A DNA stretch of 64,000 nucleotides from Hemibagrus wyckioides. Lineage: Eukaryota > Chordata > Actinopteri > Siluriformes > Bagridae. The notes under the pieces were generated by a model. The model was not told the DNA's origin. It saw only the letters and a list, made by a program, of their open reading frames with translations, and did no database searches. A program made the translations under genes and the position numbers. This document shows positions 50,712 to 64,000 of this stretch, in pieces (the stretch's first letter is position 1; every line of letters starts with the position of its first letter). The stretch covers positions 20,919,352 to 20,983,351 of the forward strand of contig NC_080720.1 in the NCBI RefSeq assembly GCF_019097595.1, in the 5' to 3' direction.

Positions 50712-53700
50712 CTATGGAAAAAAAGAAAACAATCTAAGGCATGACCATTACACCTCAGAAATGCATTTGCTACAACTAAATAAATCTTTTAAAGCCATAT
50801 TAACTATGCCATATTTATCACAAAGATGTCCAAAGATACACTATATTGCCAAAGGTTTTGGGATGCCCCTCCAAATCATTTAATTCAGGTGTTGTTTTTC
50901 AGGGGTTGGGCTTGGCCCCTTAGTCCCAGTGAAAGGAACTAGACATTTGGATAATTTAATGCTCCCAAATTTGTTCATAAAAGGTCCATAAAGACATGAC
51001 CTCAACCCGATAGAACACCTTTGGGATGAATTAGAGCGGAGACTGTAAGCCAGACCTTCTTGTCCAGCATCAGTATCTGACCTCACAAATGCGGTTGTAG
51101 AGGAATGGTCAAAAATTCCCATAAACACACTCCTAAACCTTGTGGAAAGCCTTCCCAGAAGAGTTTAAGCTGTTATAGCTGCAAAAGGGAGGGCTAACTC
51201 CATATTAAATTCATGGGCATGTAAAGACAGACGTCCCAGTTTTGGAATGGCTCAGAATCTCCACTCAAATTCATACCAGAGGTGTTCTATCAGGTTGAGG
51301 TCAGGACTCTGTGCAGGCCAGTCAAGTTCCTCCACACCAAACTCGCTCATCCATGTCTTTATGGACTTTGCTTTGTGCACTGGTGTGCAGTCATGTTGGA
51401 ACAGGAAGGGGTCATCCCCAAACTGTTCACACAAAAATGTCTTGGTATGCTGAAGCATTAAGAGTTCCTTTCACTGGGACTAAGGGGCCAAGCCCAACCC
51501 CTGAAATCAATGATTTGGAGGGGTGTCCCAAAACATTTGGCATTTTATTGTGTATTCAGAATTGAGCTAATTCTAACCCTAACTCTTACCCTATTTAATT
51601 AGTTATTTGATTATTTAATCTTATACCATAATACGTTATCATCATATTACATTATTAGTAACTTGATTAATGATAAAAAGCATGATTAATCTTATTAATA
51701 ACTTGTTTTATTATCAAGAATGAATTAGGCATAAGAAAGGCTTCCGTTGAAAGTTCAAAGTTAGTAAAATCTTGCCGAAGAAACTGGAGGCAGGAGCATC
51801 AAGTTGAACATCCAGGTGCTTCTGTAAATTTCAGGTAATGTCAAAAACGACACATGGATATTTCATTTGGTAGCCATGGAAAGGCAGGAATTTCACACCA
51901 CTTGTTGAACTGAAGTTTCCATTACCTTCCATTATATTTCCTCTCATTCTGGATCATCAGGGCTGTTTCTTTTAGAACTAATGGAGGCCATATTTCAAGG
52001 TCAACAAAAGAACTCGTAACTCATCCAAATGGGTTGCCCTGCCTGACAATAACAGACAACAATCTTAAATAGTGCCAATAGAATAGTCTAATAAAATAAA
52101 GAATCACTGAAATGTTGATAATATTCATCATTAAATTAGTCAAGTGTTGATACTGAAGGTGTGCATGGGACATTTTTGTAATTGCAGTCCCACCAGCTCC
52201 CAAAGGAAATCAGACCAATTCTCATATCGGCCCTGGTTTAATTCCCAGGCAGGGAGCTAACCGAGCCACTGAAGAGTTAACTCTCAGTGCCGGTCCCAAG
52301 CCTGGACAAAATTGGAGGGTTGCGTCAGGAAGGGCATCCGGTGTAAAACCTGTGCCAAATCGAAACATGCGGACCAAATGATCCGCTGTGGCGACCCCGA
52401 AAAGGGAACAGCCAAAACAACAAAAATGAAATTAAAAGTAAAACATAAAAAAAAAAATAGAATGCTGTACTATTAATAATATTTGCTGAGCAGGGAAAAA
52501 ATAAATAGACAAAAATATAGAAAATACATGGATACAGTACATGTGTTGATATGAATGAAATTACTATTTATATATAATAGTCATGAAGTAGCCTGCAGAA
52601 AGAAGCTCCTCCTTACCCTCTCTGTGTTTGCTTTCAAGAAGCGGAAGCGATTCCCTGACGGCAACAGAGAGATGAGACAATTGATTGGATGGCTGAGGTC
52701 CTTCACAATCTTCCTGTCCTTGACCCAGCACTGCTTGCTGTAAATGGACTACAGGTCTGGGAGCTCAGTGTGGATGGTACGCACAGCTGATCGCACCACC
52801 CTCTGGAGAGCTCACCAATCCTGCTTGGAGCTTTTCCACCACCAGGCTGTAATGCCTCCTGGCTCTCATTAGTGCAGGTGTAGAAGGAGCTTAGCACCTG
52901 AGCTCTTTAAGGTGGTAAATACACTGCCAGGCCTTTTTCACCAGGGTTTATGATAACACAATCATGACCAGTCTTGTGTGATATGTACACCTAGGTATTA
53001 AAAGCTGTTCACTTTCTCCACTGGGGTAACATTGATCGTAAATGGCTGTTGGTTCCTCTCCTGCTTTGTGCCAAAGTCCACTAAAGTTCTTTTGTCTTGC
53101 TGATGTTCATATGGAGAGTGTTCTCTTGGCACCACATCTCCAGGTTTTTATAACTCCTCTAGGTAGGCCATTTCGTTTGCTGGAGATCAGGCCCACCACA
53201 ACTGTGTCTTCAGCAAACTTGACAATGGCAGTGGAGTTGAAGTGAAGTGTCCACACAGTCATAAATGTACAGTAAGTACAAGAGGGGACTCAGAACACAA
53301 CCCTGAGAGACTCCAGTGCTGAAGGTGAGGGAGAGCGAGACATGCTTGGTCAGCTGTACTGCTTGTGTTCTGTCTGTCAACGTCCTGTTGAAGATCCACT
53401 GGCAGAAGGACAGGCTAAGTCCAAGGACCTATAACTTGGAGGTGAGTTTGGAAGGAATTATGGTGTAACTGTTGTTGACAACTAGCATTTTGACATAATT
53501 CCCCCTTCTGCTGTCCATGTGACTCAGGGCTGTATGAAGGAGTTATGTAATGGAGTCCATTGTAGAGCAGTTGGGATGGTACACAAATTGTAGAGGGTCC
53601 AGCATGTCAGGTAAAGAGTCTGACTAGTCTTTCAAAGGTCTAGATAAAGACTCTGACCAGTCAAAAGAAGATAAAGAGCTCTGTAAGCTGCAGCCTCAAA

Positions 53701-55783
53701 GCAAGCATAAAAAGTTTTCAGCTTGTCTGCCAGGGAAGTGTATATAGGGTATATTCACCATTCCGTAAGATGGTCTTTCACAGGCTTCCGTGTCTGCCTA
53801 AAGATGAATGTAAAGGCTGCTATGGCCGAGCTAAATTCCTGAGGAAGGTAAAAAGGGCATGAACTCCAGGTAGCCTGTACAGGAGCATGAAAGAGGTAGA
53901 ATGCTTAAAATGCAGCATTGGGTCCAGGTTTAGAAACGGCGATAGGTGAGTGGATTGTAAATCAATAACCAACAATAAGATTGTCTTTGTTGTAAGTGTT
54001 GGTGTCCATGGTCAAAAGAAAAAGCGGTTAAAGAGGCGAGAATTGCAGAAAATAAACAAAAAAACACACAAAGCATGACAGCAGACATCACCAGAGCCAT
54101 TTTGGATGATGTCATCTTAAAAGAAGGTGATGTTGAAGAAGAAGCTATGTCCATACAGCAGGAAAATCTGCTTGCACATAGACGAGGGATGCAAGAGTGT
54201 GAATGGTACTTGCAAACATGCCAGTATGTTAGGTCTGGCCCTTTGAGCAACCCCACAATTTCATGGTAGTCTGTTGTGGCACAGTGACCAGTTCATATGG
54301 GAGTACAGCTGTGGTTTGATGGGTAGTGGGCAGAGAGGGCCTATCATTAACAATAACACAAGCACATCAATTGTCTCTTCAGCCAGATGCTAGCTATCAA
54401 CACGCCAGTTACACAACATATCCGAAGTGCTGTAGTATGTATGCCCTATTTGTGAAGCAGATTGGAGAGTGAATTGTCTGTCTGTTCACAAACAGTTGAA
54501 TGTCCACTTTTCTGAAGGCAATCCATATGGGCTGAACTACCTAAAGTGTCAGTCACCACAACGCTGAGACACTATTAACGCTGCATAACTTAGTCAGGCT
54601 GATAGCTAGGCTGCTCCTAAAACAAGGGTTAATCTGTTCTTTTTCAGACCTTACTTGCCCAACCCCATTATCACTAATGTTTTTTTCCCTCTGCAATTTA
54701 GCTATGGCATGTGTTTATTTTCAGGTATGATAACTTTTTATGAATCATCTGATTTGTCCCATACTGTATCCTGATTTGTCCCTGACTGTATCCTGATTTG
54801 TCCCTGACTGTATCCTGATTTGTCCCTGACTGTATCCTGTTTAATGCTATCGTTCTGTTATTGAGGTTTCTAAAAGCAAACTTCACAAGTGTAATGGTTA
54901 GATGATTAATTCACAAATGACTCACTCCTCTTAGCGAGTCTAAGCTAAACACGTTGGTATTATTTGATGAGCCAAGTTGGAATTTCCTGGTATTTCAGTA
55001 CAATCAATACTGGATTGCATGATCAGGCTACAAATTTGGGCAAACCATGTAACTGAATAAACAGACTCAGTTAACTCAGTTTATCCTTCAAGGCTTGTCC
55101 TGCCAGGCACAGTAGATGGTGTGTGTGTGTGTTCTGGCTTCTGTCAGAACTATTTAACACAGCCCTCTCTTTTGGATTAATAGTTGAATACAGGAATTCT
55201 GTAGCTACTAGCAGTTATGGCCATTATCTTATTAAAGATTAAGAGCAGCTGAGTTCTGTGTTAGGGATAGAACTATGTGGCACTATAGATATGGGGTGGC
55301 TTTGCATCTCTCGGAGGAAGAATGTGCTTGAAGAATTGACCAAGAGCAATTTAAATAGGGGAAAACAACAGTATGAATGGGACATTTTTAATGGCCACCC
55401 ACATGGAATCAAAGCCATGGGGTGGAATACTCCACTAGTTTTGAAGGAAATATTCATGAAAAAAACAACAAAAGTTGATAAGTTTCTATTGTACAATGAT
55501 GGTATATTATCTGAATCTGGACAGAATGCTGCAGAAAAAAATAATGATTAATGAACAACTGCTGGCAACACTCTGTATGCAGAAACATTGTACTCTAATT
55601 ATATTTTGAAAACATATTCTGTCTGATTTTTTAGAATGTTTTATTAATATTTTACTCTTTCTTAAAATGGAAATAAAAATTGTAAAATGGTGGCTGGCCC
55701 AGTACCAGGTCAAGCCAAGTTTGAGATGTTTATCACAATAAATATAGACACTGCATCCCATAAATCACAAACATGCATGCATG

Positions 55784-55822
<39 letters not shown>

Positions 55823-58371
55823 ACCTGTACAGCTTTGTACTGTTCAGCCTTGAACTTGTCTGTGCAAATGGGAGCTACAGGAATATAGGCTTTCAACTGC
55901 TCAGAGTGCTGGAAGAGAAAGGGCAGCGAATACATGCCACTGAGAGAGGGGCTGATCACCACTACTGGTCCGGTGTTCAATCCATCACAGACCTGCTTCA
56001 GAAACAAAGCAGGGGCTGGCTCACCTACCGCTGCAGGGGCCTCTGCTGCCTTCGACTCACCCAGGCCTACACAAGGAGAAAAAAGGCAAAAATAATGTAG
56101 CATGGGGTGTAACTGGGAAGAACAAGTCATGGTTTGTACGTATAATGTGTTATTTATTGAAACTAAACATGGACAAGATAGCATAAGACCAAATACTGCT
56201 CTATTTACAAAGAGAAACTGAACTGCTCTTCCTTTAAAGTCCTGCCAGTCTCAGATGCTAGGACTTTTCTCATATCCAACCTCTCCTGCAGGGTCAATAC
56301 AATGATAATGATAGCTTGTAATTTACTGACTATACAAACATCAAAACTTTTGCCATCTTCAACTCATTATGATGTGAATGGAGCTTGAATTCACCTCACT
56401 GTGGACCAGGTAGAGATTTTGCTCACAAGGTCCCACATTTCCTCCTTTGTTGTGGAAGGTTAGGGTAGCTAGCTATGTGATTGGGTCCATGCCATCCAGC
56501 TGACACAGCACCATGAGTTGCTGTTCATGCCTCCCAAACCTCAGGTTTGTGGAAATGGTTGTTTTTACAGAACCCAAACCTTACTTTATGCCCACCATTT
56601 GGATTCCTGCCATATGGTGCCTCTCTGTAGGCACTAAAATCTGAAGTGCCCCATCTGCTTACAGATGTGGCATGCCATTCTGGACCAACCTGTGTCTTCT
56701 TCCCTTTGCTCATTATTGCTGCCATTACCATGCACAGGAGTGTGAAGCTGGTTACAACTTCAACCCAGTATCACATCCATCTCCTCTGCCAGCTGGAGCA
56801 TCTCACTCAGCAATTTTAGCCTTCCTTTAAGCTGCATCTGCTGTTGGAGGCATGCTGGTTTTAGTGCTCATAGAAATGCATATAGGACCAAGCTGTCATG
56901 GGTCATTGCTGGAAATTACCCATAGCTGAAAACTACCCAGCTTCTCTTTGTGTTGCTGTTCTGTGGATCTCTTCTCTTCCAGTACAGGGCTAAACACACT
57001 ACCTATAGTAGTGCTACCACTTTGAGCACAGTTTATCAATGTCCTGCACTCACCATCAGTGTATAATTCACTGATCAACATTATTCCCAACAACCAATCC
57101 CTGATCACCATTGCTCATAGTTCGTCCTACTCTCACGACCTTTCGTTCTTTTTTTTTGGATCATTTTAATGATTAGGATCTTTGAATCTCGTTCAGCAAA
57201 ATGAACTAATCTTTTTTTCAAGTCGCATCATTCATTTCAGCAGAATGTAATTACAATGTTAAGTGTTAATAGCCAATTACCTCGACACATTTACTTACAC
57301 AAACATTGATCACATTTAGAATAAGACCAAACTATAAATCAACCTAACAAAGGCAGCTTAGCGATGCTGGGGCTTGAACCCCGATCTTCCACAGAGTCTT
57401 AACCACTTGAGACACCACTGCCCCCTAAATAACTGACTGTGTGTGTGTTTGTAAGGACGACTGGGAATTGTTAACTGAGTTCTGTATCCAATAATGCGTC
57501 ACGTCACGTGACAAAAGAACGAACGACTCAGACCCGAAGACTCGGGGGATGAACTGATCATGTCTGCATAGCCGAAGCCTATGAGCCTGTCACGTGATGA
57601 ACGAACGACTCGGGAAATGAACTAATCATGTTTCCCGCACAGAACCGATAGGACTTCGCGCATGCGCAGTCAATCCAAAAATGAACGAATCGCTCCCTCT
57701 GAGACGACTCGTTGTTCACGAGTCATATTAAGGATTCGACACATCACTAATTTACACGCCATAAGAGCACGTTTCTTTCATAACTACCAACCTTTCCCTG
57801 TTGTGGGTAGTTGAGTAGTTTGTAAATGCGTAAAAGGTTTATTTTGTGCATGGTGCCATGACAAAAGATGTTTCTTTTTGTGTATAAGTAATTAGACTCG
57901 GATAATACGCTTTTTTAAATACAAATCTTTAATTGAAAATACGATGTGCAATTGATCGTGATGAATACATTCATATACAATATTAGTTTATGATCTTATC
58001 TGGCAGTATTTGAATACGTATACCGAGATAAAACAAACAAACAAACTTTTACCCTGATGATAAGGTTGCACTCTTGTTAACAGGTAACAAACTTTTTAAG
58101 TGATTTTGATGATGATATTCGTGTAAAAGAAAAGTAAAGTGTGCGTGTGTGATGTACCTGGCAGGTCTATAGCCAAGGCCCGGTGTCCAGCCGCGGCCAG
58201 GGCGCTGAGAGTGCCGATAGTGAGCCAGTTGTGTGAGGAGAAGCGAATCCCATGCAGCAGCAAAACACACAGCTTCTGCTGTCCAGCTGAGGGAAGAGCC
58301 TCTCGGTAAAACAGAGACTCACTACACATCCCCACACTCACTCTTCCCTCAGATATTGTAACCTCCGACAT
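50529..58371 (-). CDS. abhd14b: abhd14b: alpha/beta hydrolase domain protein 14B (complete, 3 exons)
   Basis: Exons in coding order are 58371-58158, 56066-55825 and 50711-50529. They total 639 nt and encode 212 residues plus TAA; human ABHD14B has 210. Acceptors and donors are G/gtacat, gtag/GCC, CAG/gtcagt and ccatag/GTC. The fold is a small cytosolic/nuclear alpha/beta hydrolase, reported in mammals as a protein lysine deacetylase acting with CoA. Visible motifs: [10 protein letters not shown] oxyanion strand (about 37-46), nucleophile elbow SPSLS with Ser112, Asp163 in YGDQD, His190 in GAGHPCYLD. The full catalytic triad is present. [10 protein letters not shown] and [11 protein letters not shown] are typical of ABHD14B; I see no N-terminal membrane segment as in ABHD14A. 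It is convergent with cacna2d2 and divergent from mst1. Confidence 0.95.
50837..51553. mobile_element. two Tc1-like fragments fused tail to tail
   Basis: Both outer ends are the same Tc1 terminus (cactatattgccaaaggttt at the left; reverse complement of ccaaatgttttgggacaccc at the right). The left half reads transposase C-terminal text on the plus strand ([15 protein letters not shown] near 51001). The right half reads it on the minus strand (51458-51252, [16 protein letters not shown] then [13 protein letters not shown]). The junction is near 51245. It lies about 130 bp upstream of abhd14b exon 3. Confidence 0.85.
52225..52432 (+). mobile_element. tRNA-derived SINE, 5'-truncated
   Basis: It carries the B-box-like ggtttaattcccaggcaggg, then gtgccggtcccaagcctgga, ggttgcgtcaggaagggcat, and the end ccgctgtggcgaccccgaaa. 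It is the same family as the minus-strand SINE at 43729-43944. Confidence 0.8.
52560..53700 (-). mobile_element. non-LTR retrotransposon (LINE) 3' fragment
   Basis: On the minus strand, reverse-transcriptase text includes [11 protein letters not shown] (about 53190-53222), a mutated form of the FADD active-site block. It continues [44 protein letters not shown] and [14 protein letters not shown]. Stops and frameshifts break it. It resembles the CR1/L2/Rex1-like group; the clade is not settled. It sits in abhd14b intron 2 on the same strand as that gene. Confidence 0.75.
53701..55789. other. abhd14b intron 2, unrecognised sequence
   Basis: Contains a small minisatellite (54748-54840) and two modest open frames (53930-54256 minus, 55258-55551 plus) that I do not recognise. 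No splice-consistent exon was seen. These may be worn transposon pieces. Confidence 0.4.
54748..54840. repeat. 22-bp minisatellite, about 4 copies
   Basis: The unit gtatcctgatttgtccctgact is repeated in tandem; the first copy has catact in place of ctgact. Confidence 0.92.
55790..55820. repeat. (CA)n microsatellite at the abhd14b exon 2 donor
   Basis: Fifteen CA units (TG on the coding strand) begin four bases after the exon 2 donor gtca. Confidence 0.95.
55825..56066 (-). CDS. abhd14b: abhd14b exon 2 (nucleophile elbow)
   Basis: It starts [20 protein letters not shown] and contains [16 protein letters not shown] and [12 protein letters not shown]. Ser112 is the predicted nucleophile. The donor is followed directly, in gene orientation, by a TG repeat. 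Confidence 0.95.
56067..57124 (-). other. abhd14b intron 1, left part, unrecognised
   Basis: Unique-looking or worn repeat sequence with a modest minus-strand frame at 56525-56731. I cannot assign it to a gene or named element. Confidence 0.4.
57125..57755. mobile_element. non-autonomous DNA-transposon-like repeat with nested SINE
   Basis: The right end, read in reverse (ttagtgatgtgtcgaatcct), and repeated gaacgaacgactcgg-type words are typical of a fish repeat rich in gaacga/actcg motifs. It contains gcatgcgcag. A tRNA-like SINE fragment is nested at 57352-57425. The superfamily is uncertain. Confidence 0.55.
57352..57425 (-). mobile_element. tRNA-like SINE head
   Basis: The minus strand reads gggggcagtggtgtctcaag then tggttaagactctg (A-box TGTCTCAAGTGG) and ggggttcaagccccagc (B-box). 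It ends in cgctaagctgcc. A tRNA-derived SINE head is favoured over a functional tRNA because no proper acceptor stem or anticodon arm pairs. Confidence 0.65.
58158..58371 (-). CDS. abhd14b: abhd14b exon 1 (start codon)
   Basis: The ATG at 58371 opens [14 protein letters not shown], and the exon ends HRALAIDLP. It includes the strand and oxyanion motif [10 protein letters not shown]. The start is chosen because it gives a family-length N-terminus beginning a few residues before the first conserved block. Confidence 0.94.
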
Positions 58372-58760
58372 CCTGCTGAATAAAGATAGTCGTGCTATAG
58401 AGGGTGATAATGTGCGTCAGGTGGCTATTTAATAATTCTCACACCTAGAGCAAACACAGAGCAAAGTTCACACCCGGACTAGCCTTTTTACTCTTGAATG
58501 CCCCGAACAGTTAAACCTGCTAATGAAATGATTAAGAGTTTAGTCTAGTTTAGTTTAGTAAGAGAATTAGTCTGAATGTTGCGTTTGGAAACTGTCAAAA
58601 AGTGCAAGAAAATCAAACGAGTCGTGTCAGAGGCGCTCGTGCACCCGAGAACCGGAAGAGACGCGTGAAAAGAAAATGAGGAAAATGGGCGAAGGCGGGA
58701 CTCTAGTGGCTCGTGGGAGAACAACAGCCTAGTGCACATGTTCGTGTTGTTGAATTCATC
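58372..58760 (-). promoter_or_regulatory. putative abhd14b promoter / 5' UTR
   Basis: Sequence upstream of the abhd14b ATG. It has locally raised CpG content around 58618-58690 and an ETS-type CCGGAAG at 58652-58658, common in TATA-less housekeeping promoters. No TATA box is evident. The 5' UTR may contain an unseen intron. Confidence 0.4.
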
Positions 58761-59421
58761 AACAATTGCGTACAAAATAATGGTTGTAAAAAAATATGGA
58801 CCAAGTGTTCATTTATAGCCAAACATAAATTGGTAAAGCATGATACTTAAGCATTTAAAAGAAAAATGAAGAGAGAAATGAAGGAAAACTAGTACATTAA
58901 TCACTTACATACAACTTACATACAGTTACCCACAAAACAAAAAAGCGATACTTTTTTTTTTGCTTTAAATAAATACAGTCGATATTATTGACAGTCTATG
59001 ATCCTAATAAGTTGCCCAAGTGCTAAAACATTATGACCAGAGTTTATGCTAATGCATAATCACAACCATAAAGTTCTGATCAATATAAATATCATATTTT
59101 TATATTTATAATAATTCAATGCTTGAGATTATAATGACAATGGCGCTGCAAGTGCATTGCTTCGTACCATAAAGTTTATTAGGCTATCCAATAACAATGC
59201 ATTACATTTTTAATAAAATACGAGGTACTTCAACGTTTATGTTGATGCTATGTGAGCTTCATAGCACGCATCACACACGCGCGCGCGCGCAGACTCCCCA
59301 ACCCCCCATCTGCCCCATACCCGAGCGCGCGCACACCACCCACAAGATAAAATCGAACTAACCAAAGTCCCACCGATCCTTTCCTAGAGACACGAAAACG
59401 GAATAAACTCATCCATAAATC
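58761..59421 (+). promoter_or_regulatory. putative mst1 promoter / 5' UTR in divergent intergenic space
   Basis: The AT-rich sequence to about 59230 shows nothing recognisable. It is followed by a CpG-containing stretch with a short CG-alternating run (59273-59290) and the leader up to the ATG at 59422. No TATA box is convincing. About 1.05 kb separates the two divergent start codons. Confidence 0.35.
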
Positions 59422-63858
<4,437 letters not shown>

Positions 63859-64000
63859 TAACACAATCACAACAGATTTCCATGTTCACAGAACTTCAGC
63901 TATTGCACAAATCCAGATTTTTCCACAGACTCTCTCATTGCAGATAGATTTTATGAGCATAATTCAATATTATGGACATTATTTGAACATGTACAATATT

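Noticed and set aside
55258..55551. 97-codon plus-strand frame with a protein-like look
   Set aside because: Not recognised, with no conserved motif and no flanking splice sites that fit a gene. It lies in an intron of abhd14b; a worn mobile-element origin is as likely.
57352..57425. Possible tRNA gene on the minus strand
   Set aside because: A- and B-box-like blocks are present but acceptor and anticodon stems do not pair. It matches the head of a fish SINE.

Overview
The window is vertebrate genomic DNA, almost certainly from a teleost fish. It is AT-rich and has short coding exons with GT-AG boundaries, long introns, many microsatellites, and a dense load of fish-type Tc1/mariner remnants, tRNA-derived SINEs, a non-LTR fragment and one Ty3/gypsy-type LTR element. 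I cannot name the species. No bacterial, viral or CRISPR features are present. All open reading frames are short because the genes are split; most ORFs longer than about 60 codons are intronic, antisense or microsatellite-driven.

Three protein-coding genes were reconstructed exon by exon. (1) cacna2d2, plus strand, 7235-46121: the 3' three quarters of the voltage-gated calcium channel alpha2/delta-2 auxiliary subunit. It has 30 coding exons that join in one frame to give 856 residues, from just before the VWA/MIDAS domain to the GPI-type C-terminus. A 15-nt microexon with a GC donor (30767-30781) is probably an optional cassette. The upstream exons (N-terminus, RRR motif) lie outside the window. 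(2) abhd14b, minus strand, 58371-50529: a complete three-exon alpha/beta hydrolase of 212 residues, convergent with cacna2d2. (3) mst1 (macrophage-stimulating 1 / HGF-like), plus strand, from 59422 past the right edge: signal peptide, PAN/apple domain, kringle 1 and kringle 2 in seven exons. It is divergent from abhd14b.

Layout: 1-7.2 kb is intron. 7.2-46.1 kb holds cacna2d2 with transposon-rich introns, including a complete LTR element with target-site duplications at 31.9-34.9 kb. 46.1-50.5 kb is the low-transposon 3' UTR zone shared by the two convergent genes. 50.5-58.4 kb is abhd14b, whose introns hold a tail-to-tail Tc1 fusion, a LINE fragment and DNA-transposon repeats. 58.4-59.4 kb is the divergent promoter region. 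59.4-64 kb is the 5' half of mst1.

The genes do not form a pathway. Their linkage is the informative part: MST1, CACNA2D2 and ABHD14B share one region of human chromosome 3p21, and the paralogues HGF and CACNA2D1 are neighbours on 7q21. The window therefore keeps an ancient vertebrate linkage. I found no clearly undescribed biological system. The items most worth a second look are the GC-donor microexon, the integrase-before-reverse-transcriptase order of the LTR element, TG repeats sitting directly on several splice sites, and two fold-back repeats.
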